From Prevotella sp. E13-27 (lineage in GTDB: Bacteria; Bacteroidota; Bacteroidia; Bacteroidales; Bacteroidaceae), in NCBI RefSeq assembly GCF_023217965.1, contig NZ_JALPSC010000001.1:1240001-1304000 (forward strand): DNA of 64,000 bases. Direction: 5' to 3'. Of the stretch, positions 57,019 through 64,000 are shown piece after piece. The position numbers and the translations under genes were made by a program. Numbering within the stretch: position 1 is the first letter of the stretch; every line of letters starts with the position of its first letter. A model generated the notes under the pieces. That model saw only the letters and a program-made list of their open reading frames with translations. It made no database searches and was not told the DNA's origin.

Positions 57019-58323
57019 TCAGATTATTTCACCCAATAGTGTGGCACTTGTTGACCCTGTTATGCGAACACGTACCGTCTCACCAATATGGTGGGAACCT
57101 TTATCTACGACCACGGCCTTGTTCTGCTCAGTGCGTCCCATGAGCTGTTCACGGCTGCGCTTTGAGAAACTCTCAAGGAGCACATCGAACTCCTTGCCTT
57201 CGTCGCGTTTGTTTGCTTCTGCCGAGAGCTGTGTCTGCAGGGCAATCATCTCGTTCAGACGGCGAATCTTCTCTTCCTCGGGCACGTCGTCGGGAAGATG
57301 CTTAGAGGCGTAGGTTCCAGGACGCTCGCTATACTTGAACATGAAGGCAGAGTCGTAGCCCACCTCACGCATAAGCGACAGGCTCAGCTGATGATCCTCT
57401 TCTGTCTCGGAGTGATAGCCCACAAAGATGTCGGTGGAAAGGCCGCAGTCGGGTATGATGCGGCGAATGGCGGCAACACGGTCCAGATACCATTCACGGG
57501 TATATTTGCGGTTCATGAGTTTCAGGATACGGTCACTGCCGCTCTGTACTGGCAGGTGGATGTGCTTGCATACGTTGGGCTCCTCGGCAATGACATGGAG
57601 CGTCTCGTCGCTCATGTCCTTCGGGTGAGAGGTGGTGAAGCGTATGCGCATCTCGGGAACCTCATGAGCTACGGCTCTAAGAAGCTTCGGGAAGTCGAAG
57701 CCTTCAAAATTATATGAGTTGACATTCTGTCCTAACAGCGTGACCTCTTTGTAGCCACGGTCGCGAAGGTCACGTACCTCGCGCAGGATGCTCTCCACGT
57801 CGCGACTGCGCTCACGTCCGCGAGTGTAGGGAACAATACAGTAGTGGCAGAAGTTGTTGCAGCCACGCATGATGCTCACGAAACCACCTATCTTTGCACC
57901 ATGCAGGCGCTGAGGTACGATGTCGCGGTAGGTCTCGGTCGTAGAAAGCTCAATGTTTATTGCCTTGTGGCCAAGCTCTGCCTGTGCTACAAGGTCGGGA
58001 AGTGACAGATAGGCGTCGGGACCTGCCACGAGGTCGGCACCATGATTCTCAAGCAGGTCCTGCTGAACACGCTCTGCCATGCAGCCGAGCACGCCAATGA
58101 TTAGCGGGCGTTTGCGCTTCTGGTTGTTTAATGCTTCTAAACGGTGATATATCTTCTGCTCTGCATTGTCACGAACAGAGCAAGTGTTCAAGAACACAGC
58201 GTCAGCCTCTTCTACATTCTCACATGCTTCATAACCAGCCATCTTCATGACTGACGCTACAACCTCGGAGTCAGCAACATTCATCTGACAGCCATAGGTT
58301 TCAATAAATAGTTTTTTCATCAA
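57019..58323 (-). CDS. miaB: tRNA-2-methylthio-N6-dimethylallyladenosine synthase
   Basis: 434 residues. The N-terminal UPF0004 domain holds the auxiliary [4Fe-4S] Cys residues (ETYGCQMNVADSEV, FLNTCSVRDNAEQK, GVLGCMAERV). The radical-SAM motif is RGCNNFCHYCIVPYTRGRER (CxxxCxxC), and a TRAM domain ends the protein (GETVRVRITGST). MiaB adds the methylthio group at A37 of UNN-reading tRNAs. The order of motifs and GKEFDVLLES support MiaB over RimO or MtaB. Confidence 0.95.
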   Translation of the reverse strand: MMKKLFIETYGCQMNVADSEVVASVMKMAGYEACENVEEADAVFLNTCSVRDNAEQKIYHRLEALNNQKRKRPLIIGVLGCMAERVQQDLLENHGADLVAGPDAYLSLPDLVAQAELGHKAINIELSTTETYRDIVPQRLHGAKIGGFVSIMRGCNNFCHYCIVPYTRGRERSRDVESILREVRDLRDRGYKEVTLLGQNVNSYNFEGFDFPKLLRAVAHEVPEMRIRFTTSHPKDMSDETLHVIAEEPNVCKHIHLPVQSGSDRILKLMNRKYTREWYLDRVAAIRRIIPDCGLSTDIFVGYHSETEEDHQLSLSLMREVGYDSAFMFKYSERPGTYASKHLPDDVPEEEKIRRLNEMIALQTQLSAEANKRDEGKEFDVLLESFSKRSREQLMGRTEQNKAVVVDKGSHHIGETVRVRITGSTSATLLGEII

Positions 58324-58347
58324 TCTTTTTTAAATCTTCAATTTTTG

Positions 58348-60297
58348 TTATTCCGGAATATTATTTACTCGTTGCAAAGAGAAACCGGTACCCTTGTTCT
58401 CAGGCTCGGGCTCTGGTTCTTTTTGTTGTGTTTTCTGTTGCTTCTTTTCTTGTTTGTTATCCTGTTGTACAGGCTTTGTCACTTCTTTAGTGCGCTCTGT
58501 CTCCTGTTTCGGTGCGGTCTCTGGCTGAGAAGGCTGCGTCTGCTCAGACTTTTCCGTCTGTTGCTTTGTTTCAGTCTTCTTTGCAGCTCTTGCCTTTCCG
58601 CCATACTGGAAGTAATAGACTCCCTTCTTGTTCTTGCCAATAGACTTGATGTACTGTCCTGGGCGTACGGTGTCGTCGTTGGTGTCCATCGTCAAGTTAC
58701 CGTTAGAGTCGATGAGGTAGAGCACAGCAAGACGCTCTTCCGTTTCACGGCTCTCAACAATAAAGGCGAGACATCCATTTTCACCAACCTTCTTACTCGT
58801 GTAGATATTACGTCCGTCGGAGTCGCTTCCGTAGATCTTCATCGTCCTGTCGGTGATAATGTTCTTGCGGAATTCGATGAGGGCTTTCCTGTAATTGGCT
58901 TTGGCAATCTTCTCTTTTGCAGCTTCATCGCCCCACATACTTTCGAGCAGGCTCCACTCCTCCTCGGTGCAGATACAGCTGTCGGCAATATAACCTTCTT
59001 CACCGTTGGCTTTCACTCTATACAGCTCGCCTACCTTCTCATAGCCTTTCACTTCATCGCTATACTTGACAGTGCCGATGACCTGTGCACTGCTCTTGTC
59101 ATCAAGGAGCACGTCGGTCTTGTCAGAGATGACATACATCTTCTCGCTTGAGCCATCGAAGATGTCAGAAACCCAGTTCCACGCAGAGTTAAACCATCCG
59201 TAGTACCAACCCAGACCGATGAGCGCAATAGTTATCAGACAGCCGCAGCCGCTACTGCTGCTCGAGTCGCTGCTACTACTGCTTGAAGAACTGCTCGATG
59301 ATGATGAGGTCTGTTGTGTCGTTTGCTGTGAACCGCTACGACGAGCTTGAGCCAACATGTCGCGGAACATGTTGCAGTTGTCAACACCCGCATTCTCTGC
59401 TGCACGCAGATAAGTCTCTGCAGTATTGAGGTTGCGCCCTACACCGACACCGTTAATATATGCATAGCATAACAACAGGTTTGCAGGATTGTATCCGAGG
59501 TCAACAGCCTTCTTAGCCAGTTCAACACCACGCTGTGCACGTGATGTGTCATTGAATAGGATATGGTTTGCCATGAGGTGCATAGCTGATGCAGAACCCT
59601 TATCAACAGCACTCTCAAGCCACATCAACGCCTTCTTGTGATCTTTGGCTACTCCAATGCCGTTCTCGTAACAGTAGTGAACACGCACCATACAGTCGGT
59701 ATCGGCGCTGAAGCTGTTGTTATCTTGGGCACCTTTCATGTAACACTCGAATGCTTTAGAGGCATCCTTCGTAACGTGCATGCCTGACTCGTACATGCGT
59801 CCCAGATAGTAATATGCGGGGTTATATCCCTGATTTGCGAATGACTCGAAGACCGAGTATGCCATATCCAGGTCTTCATTGTGCTGGAAGGCATAAACGG
59901 CTCCGTTCCAAAGCGTATCAAAGTCCAAACCCTGGTCTTGCTTCTGATCCTGTCGTGTCCAGAAGAGAGCGTCCTCTGATGTCTGATCCAGGGTCATCAC
60001 CTGCATGAAGTCCTGATAGTCTGCTTTCTGCTTTAGCTTCTTGACATTTGATGCAAAGGTCTCGGCATGCTGCTTCAGATCAAGGTCGGTATAGTCACTG
60101 ACCTCGGAAACGAGCGTTTCACAGATGTTGTGCAGGTCGTCGACCGACTTGCCGTTCTCCAGTGCCTCAATGATGTCAATGATAAGATTGTGGACGGTGG
60201 CGCATTTCTCTACACCACCGATTCCTTCTATATGCTTACGCAGCTTTTGCAGACTTTTCTGACATTTCTTCGCCTGCCCTTCTAAGATCTGATCCAT
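58348..60297 (-). CDS. SEL1-repeat / poly-Ser / membrane / SH3-like protein of the Hsp70 operon
   Basis: 649 residues. An N-terminal helical region (about 1-110) precedes SEL1-like repeats (about 125-320: YNPAYYYLGRMYESGMHVTK, ASAMHLMANHILFND). A Ser tract of about 20 residues leads to one membrane helix (GCGCLITIALIGLGWYYGW, about 355-373), then an SH3-like domain (about 385-440: VGELYRVKANGEEGYIADS) and a second conserved part. The end is a Gln/Lys/Glu-rich low-complexity tail. It begins 32 bp after the Hsp70 gene. A scaffold or client-binding membrane protein is a reasonable inference only. Confidence 0.75.
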   Translation of the reverse strand: MDQILEGQAKKCQKSLQKLRKHIEGIGGVEKCATVHNLIIDIIEALENGKSVDDLHNICETLVSEVSDYTDLDLKQHAETFASNVKKLKQKADYQDFMQVMTLDQTSEDALFWTRQDQKQDQGLDFDTLWNGAVYAFQHNEDLDMAYSVFESFANQGYNPAYYYLGRMYESGMHVTKDASKAFECYMKGAQDNNSFSADTDCMVRVHYCYENGIGVAKDHKKALMWLESAVDKGSASAMHLMANHILFNDTSRAQRGVELAKKAVDLGYNPANLLLCYAYINGVGVGRNLNTAETYLRAAENAGVDNCNMFRDMLAQARRSGSQQTTQQTSSSSSSSSSSSSSDSSSSSGCGCLITIALIGLGWYYGWFNSAWNWVSDIFDGSSEKMYVISDKTDVLLDDKSSAQVIGTVKYSDEVKGYEKVGELYRVKANGEEGYIADSCICTEEEWSLLESMWGDEAAKEKIAKANYRKALIEFRKNIITDRTMKIYGSDSDGRNIYTSKKVGENGCLAFIVESRETEERLAVLYLIDSNGNLTMDTNDDTVRPGQYIKSIGKNKKGVYYFQYGGKARAAKKTETKQQTEKSEQTQPSQPETAPKQETERTKEVTKPVQQDNKQEKKQQKTQQKEPEPEPENKGTGFSLQRVNNIPE

Positions 60298-60329
60298 GCT
60301 TACCTGTTCGTTTCTTCCTTATTATTACT

Positions 60330-61847
60330 TTACACGTGCTTGTTAGCCAGACGGCGACGCTCGCGCTCAATCTCCTGTTCACTGAGCGTGCCCTCGCCCT
60401 TGATGGTGAATGTCTTTGTTTTACCCTGACACTCCACCTTAATATTTACTATACCATTAGAGTCGCGTACAACAAAAGCAGTGATCTCTGTCTTTGCAGG
60501 TACGGGGAAGCCCCATTCGAGCTCAGACTCCTCAATGAGTGTACACTTCTCCAGCTCCACCTCTTCGTCGGTACTGATGTTCTCGTAGAGAGCAAGGTTA
60601 ACGCTTGTGCTTCCGTCTTCGCGGGTTGTGAATCCTGTAGAGCCCTCATAGACCAGTGAGTCGGTACGCTTAATGACGTTCTGCACGATGAGGCGGTCCT
60701 CAGAACCGTAGCAGCGGATGCCATAAGAGCGTGTGGCGAGGTCGTCGCCGAGCGTCACCTTGGTTTTCTCGCCCTCTAAGCTTGAGGCATGGATGGCTGC
60801 ACCTTTAGCTACAGCACGGTCTGGCTCAAGGTTGTCCAGTCTGAGGTTGCAGTTTGGATATTCCTCCATCAGGCGCTTCTTAATCATCGGCATATATGAT
60901 GAGCCGCCAACGAGGATGATATCACTGATGTTGAGATTGTCGGTACGCTCAAGAGCCAGCTTCTTCGCTTTCTCTACTATGTTGATGGTGCGGTCAACGA
61001 GGTCTTCAGTCAGTTCCTCGAACACACTGCGAGAAATGTCTATAAAGTGCATCTTGCGCTGATACATGAACTTGAAGGCAGCCTTATCAGCTTTAGACAG
61101 GTTCTTCTTACAGTTCTCTGCATTGACGAGCATCTTACCGACTTCCTTCGAGTCCTTGATGTCATCATAAGTTACGTCAAGTCCTTCCTTCTGAAGGGCA
61201 TAGTCTATGAGAGCGATGTCCCAGTCCACGCCGCCGAGGTGGTGGTTGCCGTCGCTGGCGAGTGTCTCAAGCTCGTTGTTCTCCATGCGCATGATGCTCA
61301 CATCGAAGGTGCCACCGCCAAGGTCGTAGATCATAAATGTCTTGTTGTTCAGTCCCTTTGTGCCATAGCTAAGTGCTGCCGCTGTAGGCTCGTTGAGCAG
61401 TCCGAGCACTTCCAGTCCGGCTATCTGCGCAGCCTGCTTAGTGCGCTCGCGCTCGTCGTTGCCGAAATAGGCGGGAACGGTGATGACTGCCTTATGAATG
61501 GGCGGCAGTCCCTCATAGGAGCGTTGCTCGTTGGCATCGTCAACAACTTTCTTCAGTATGAGTGCTGATGCTGTGATAGGAGTGACTGTAGTGCCATCGA
61601 TGTCGAGCTCGTAGTTCTTGTTGGACATCTCGCGCTTAATGAAAGCCACAGTACGCTTGATATCACTACCCATCATACTCTTTGCCTCGCCGCCCACTAC
61701 TGGCTCACCTGTCTCGTCATAGAATATAACTGATGGCGTTGTAGCAGCATCCTCAAGGTTCTTGATGACCTGTGGCAGTCCGTCCTCACCGATAACAGCG
61801 ATACAAGAGTTGGTTGTGCCCAGGTCAATGCCATATACTTCTTTCAT
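60330..61847 (-). CDS. Hsp70-family protein, short form lacking the full C-terminal lid
   Basis: 505 residues from MKEVYGIDLGTTNSCIAVIG; the 15 upstream codons are not needed. ATPase motifs are clear: GIDLGTTNSC (phosphate 1), NEPTAAALSYG, IYDLGGGTFDVSIM (phosphate 2) and DIILVGGSSYMPMI (adenosine). The interdomain/substrate part continues to about 500, but canonical DnaK has about 630 residues, so the helical lid is missing or very short. It lies with a GrpE-like gene, a MORN gene and a SEL1/SH3 gene, not with dnaJ. A specialised chaperone rather than the housekeeping DnaK. Confidence 0.9.
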   Translation of the reverse strand: MKEVYGIDLGTTNSCIAVIGEDGLPQVIKNLEDAATTPSVIFYDETGEPVVGGEAKSMMGSDIKRTVAFIKREMSNKNYELDIDGTTVTPITASALILKKVVDDANEQRSYEGLPPIHKAVITVPAYFGNDERERTKQAAQIAGLEVLGLLNEPTAAALSYGTKGLNNKTFMIYDLGGGTFDVSIMRMENNELETLASDGNHHLGGVDWDIALIDYALQKEGLDVTYDDIKDSKEVGKMLVNAENCKKNLSKADKAAFKFMYQRKMHFIDISRSVFEELTEDLVDRTINIVEKAKKLALERTDNLNISDIILVGGSSYMPMIKKRLMEEYPNCNLRLDNLEPDRAVAKGAAIHASSLEGEKTKVTLGDDLATRSYGIRCYGSEDRLIVQNVIKRTDSLVYEGSTGFTTREDGSTSVNLALYENISTDEEVELEKCTLIEESELEWGFPVPAKTEITAFVVRDSNGIVNIKVECQGKTKTFTIKGEGTLSEQEIERERRRLANKHV

Positions 61848-61895
61848 TGTTCTGTTGTTTTTATTTATGATTCTTTTTTGTTTTTGCTTCACGTG

Positions 61896-62696
61896 TTATT
61901 TCAGCTTGACCACCTCTTCCTGACGGATGACATAGCTGAACTTCTTTGGCACTTTGTTGTCTGCCATGATATTCTGCAGCTGTACGTCGGAGCGCACCAC
62001 TACATAGGGTACTGCCCACTCATATCCAGGCTGCTCTGTGCGATAGGTGCCTGCGAGTTCTGGCGTTGGAGCTTCCTCGGTGTCGGTGATGGCCTGTCGC
62101 TTAGGATTGAACTCCAGTGTACCGGCTTCGGCGAAGCGGCGCACACCATTGTCCTCAAGCGACGAGTCAATCCACTGCTCCAGTCGGCGCACGTCATCAA
62201 GCAAGTCGTCATAGTCCTTAGCCTCTTTCTGCTTGGCCAGGATGGTGCGCACGTTGTCTGCCAGACCTATAAGCTCCATTATTAGTCCGTGTTGCGTCTT
62301 GTATATCACATCATCCTGGAATTTCAGCAGTTGGTTGTGCTGCTGCTGGATGATATTCTCTTTCTCTTCTATCTGTGCGTCGAAGCGTTTCTGGGCTTCA
62401 GCATATTCGTTCTGCTGTTTCTCTGCCGAACGCTGTATGCTGTCCATGCGGGCGTTCATCTGCTGCAGATAGAACGCTATGTTCTGGAGCACGGCATTGC
62501 CTGCAGTCTGCTTCTGCTGCTCTGTCTCAGCAGTAGTCACCTGCTCTGTGGCCTTCGCCTCTTGGCTGTCATTCACTTGTTCTTCAGCCTTATCTTCAAT
62601 GACAGTCTGTGACTGTTCTTCTACCTTTGTCTCTTCAGTAGGCTTCTGTTCCTCCTGAGAGTGGGTTTCTTCTTTCTTTTTCCAACTCCATTCCAT
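61896..62696 (-). CDS. GrpE-like nucleotide-exchange factor paralogue
   Basis: 266 residues, longer than GrpE (about 190-200). An acidic Glu/Gln-rich N-terminus (about 1-75) leads to a long coiled coil (about 75-140: EKENIIQQQHNQLLKFQDDV) and then a GrpE-like head: LEDNGVRRFAEAGTLEFNPK corresponds to the L...GV......G..FDP segment, followed by PGYEWAVPYVVVRSDVQLQN, matching G....VLRPA.V.V. It lies 48 bp upstream of the Hsp70 gene, so it probably serves that Hsp70. Confidence 0.75.
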   Translation of the reverse strand: MEWSWKKKEETHSQEEQKPTEETKVEEQSQTVIEDKAEEQVNDSQEAKATEQVTTAETEQQKQTAGNAVLQNIAFYLQQMNARMDSIQRSAEKQQNEYAEAQKRFDAQIEEKENIIQQQHNQLLKFQDDVIYKTQHGLIMELIGLADNVRTILAKQKEAKDYDDLLDDVRRLEQWIDSSLEDNGVRRFAEAGTLEFNPKRQAITDTEEAPTPELAGTYRTEQPGYEWAVPYVVVRSDVQLQNIMADNKVPKKFSYVIRQEEVVKLK

Positions 62697-62714
62697 AGCT
62701 GTATGTATTTGTTG

Positions 62715-63584
62715 TTATCTTTCTTTCTGTCCTTTGTTCCACCGTTCGTCTTCCACCTCTCCGTCATCATAATAGTGATGGCATAGTCCGTCAGGACCTT
62801 CCGGTGTCATTCGTCCAGTGATGTAAGAGCCGTCGCGCAGATAGCAGATACCTTCGCCTTCCTGCATGACGCCATTTTTAAAACGGGCGCAGATCTGTTT
62901 GCCGTCGGGCAGATAGAGGATACCTGCTCCGTTCTGCTTTCCGTTCTTCCATTCGCCAGCATATCGGTAGCCGTCAGCACCTATGCTCACGCCTACGCCC
63001 TTCTGGCGATTTATGCTCCACTCGCCGGCATATTTGTTTATGTTCTTATCGACCTCCATGCCTATGCCCTGTCGCATGTCCAGCTTCCATTCGCCGGCAT
63101 AGTAGTCGTTAAGTTCCGAGCGCTCCACGCCGAAGCCTGAGCGTTCGCCCTCCTTGCTGCGGTTGCCGCAGTAGAATTTTCCGTTGTCTTCTTCCTCGAA
63201 CGAGAGCTCTCCTTTAGGTCCCCCTTCGTTGTTGCCATCGTCGGTCAGTTCCTCCGGCATCTCGTCTGTCCACTCCAGTGAGTAGAGGAAACAATCTACG
63301 ATATAGTCGGCTACTCCGTGGCGCAGGAAGTTACGCTCTTGGAACGCCTGTTTGATGTTTGCCAGTCGCAGAGAATAGATGTCATCGTCAAGTCCCTGTA
63401 GCTCCAAGAGCTGCGCTCCAAGGTTACTGTTCACTGCACACTGTATGATGCGGTTGCTGACAGCGTCGCCAGGCAGATAGTCGCTGATGAGACCGCGCAG
63501 TCGCGTCTCACCAACGACATCTTGTCCGAATTGTTCCACCAGCTCGTGCATGGCGGTGTAAAGTGTCATCTCTTCTTGTCTCAT
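62715..63584 (-). CDS. MORN-repeat protein of the Hsp70 operon
   Basis: 289 residues. The N-terminal domain (about 1-110: HELVEQFGQDVVGETRLRGL, SDYLPGDAVSNRIIQ) resembles helical domains found beside Hsp70 genes in other bacteria, though I cannot name it with certainty. About six MORN repeats follow (YAGEWKLDMRQGIGMEV, YAGEWSINRQKGVGVSIG, YAGEWKNGKQNGAGILYL). MORN repeats bind lipids or proteins. The start codon overlaps the stop of the upstream gene (ATGA), so the two are coupled. Confidence 0.82.
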   Translation of the reverse strand: MRQEEMTLYTAMHELVEQFGQDVVGETRLRGLISDYLPGDAVSNRIIQCAVNSNLGAQLLELQGLDDDIYSLRLANIKQAFQERNFLRHGVADYIVDCFLYSLEWTDEMPEELTDDGNNEGGPKGELSFEEEDNGKFYCGNRSKEGERSGFGVERSELNDYYAGEWKLDMRQGIGMEVDKNINKYAGEWSINRQKGVGVSIGADGYRYAGEWKNGKQNGAGILYLPDGKQICARFKNGVMQEGEGICYLRDGSYITGRMTPEGPDGLCHHYYDDGEVEDERWNKGQKER

Positions 63585-64000
63585 TCTTCAGCTATAGACT
63601 CTTGAGAATCTTGTTCTACTGGCTCTTGAGGTTTTTGCTCTTCAGATATTTGAGGCTCTTCTGTCTCTTGAGGTTCCACTGTTGACAGCATGCTGCTGAG
63701 AGTCGCTTCTTCTGGCTCTTGTTCGATAGCCTCTGGTGTTTCCACCGGTACTCTCTCCAGAGCCTCAAGGGCTTGCTGTGAGACGGCCTCCATGTTCTGC
63801 TGCTTCTGTTGCAGTGCCTCCATACGGCGGTTGCTGTCAGCGGTGTGGTAGTCAGCGGTCTGCTGTTGCCACAACAGTCGGGCTGCCTCTTCATCGTTGC
63901 TGGCTTTCTTGCGTATGTCATCCACCTCAACCTTGAGCGTATTGAAGCGTTCCTCGTTGGCAGCCATCCACTCGTTGTAGGCTTCTGTCTCCTGTTTCAG
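63581..64000 (-). CDS. Partial coiled-coil protein at the right edge
   Basis: Open on the minus strand from the window edge (LKQETEAYNEWMAANEERFN) to a stop at 63581, so 139 residues of C-terminus are visible. The first 80 are a charged coiled coil (RRMEALQQKQQNMEAVSQQA); the rest is Glu/Pro/Gln-rich. First visible gene of the Hsp70 operon, coupled to the MORN gene by ATGA overlap. The N-terminal domains are outside the window. Confidence 0.75.
   Translation of the reverse strand: MKQETEAYNEWMAANEERFNTLKVEVDDIRKKASNDEEAARLLWQQQTADYHTADSNRRMEALQQKQQNMEAVSQQALEALERVPVETPEAIEQEPEEATLSSMLSTVEPQETEEPQISEEQKPQEPVEQDSQESIAEE

Noticed and set aside
60330..61847. Housekeeping dnaK
   Set aside because: About 125 residues shorter than DnaK, no dnaJ nearby, and the operon partners are unusual repeat proteins.

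Overview
The window looks like chromosomal DNA of a Bacteroidota, most likely a Prevotella-type member of the Prevotellaceae. Many start sites follow the phylum's -7 promoter element TAnnTTTG. BspA-like LRR/DUF285 surface proteins, MBG repeats, a C10 (streptopain-like) peptidase, C-terminal tails of the 'YDLQGRKV...GLYIV.GRKVV' type, AAA-ATPase/PD-(D/E)XK proteins and Ser-type sulfatases all fit that group. I found no rRNA, tRNA, CRISPR array, transposase or phage gene.

Layout. 1-4.3 kb: two-component genes (a partial response regulator and a TPR/LytS-type kinase), an O-methyltransferase, aroQ and xerD. 4.3-21.2 kb: an accessory, repeat-rich region. It holds two copies of an AAA-ATPase/PD-(D/E)XK gene (the second broken), three very large exported proteins (MBG, BspA-LRR, and a 2282-residue C10 peptidase/BspA hybrid) and two toxin-antitoxin remnants that sit in equivalent slots between identical flanking repeats. 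21.3-31.4 kb: housekeeping genes rbfA, an FtsX/LolE-like permease, an AsmA-like protein, lpxH, a four-helix-bundle protein, a SufT-like protein, dcp, radC, a glycosyltransferase and efp. 31.6-46.4 kb: dgt, a TPR hybrid-type histidine kinase, rnhB, kbl, an M20 deacetylase, a lipoprotein, a GH95 fucosidase, YitT and hemolysin-III membrane proteins, an M28 peptidase/glutaminyl cyclase and a CoA-transferase. 46.5-58.3 kb: three exported proteins of unknown role, a DUF4294 protein, a sulfatase, a HAD hydrolase, comEC, an MsbA-like ABC exporter, an LTA-synthase-like membrane sulfatase and miaB. 58.3-64 kb: a compact operon with a SEL1/SH3 membrane protein, a short Hsp70, a GrpE-like protein, a MORN protein and a partial coiled-coil protein that runs off the right edge.

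Three families of non-coding repeats cross these regions. (1) Short tandem heptamers (ACCTCTC, ATCTTTC, TTCACTT, AGTCTNT types) lie between genes and also as in-frame insertions inside dcp, dgt, the glycosyltransferase, the M20 deacetylase and the GH95 gene. (2) Two arrays of degenerate 22-bp units, each unit roughly palindromic. (3) A double promoter element: two promoter-like units about 75 bp apart, the distal one with a damaged -7, separated by hairpins whose stem bases differ between copies but stay paired.

The strongest candidates for undescribed biology are the Hsp70/GrpE-like/MORN/SEL1 operon at the right edge, the exchangeable toxin-antitoxin slot that also supplies terminator, promoter and leader to surface-protein genes, and the covarying double promoter element. 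Domain positions are estimates made by eye; no database search was possible.
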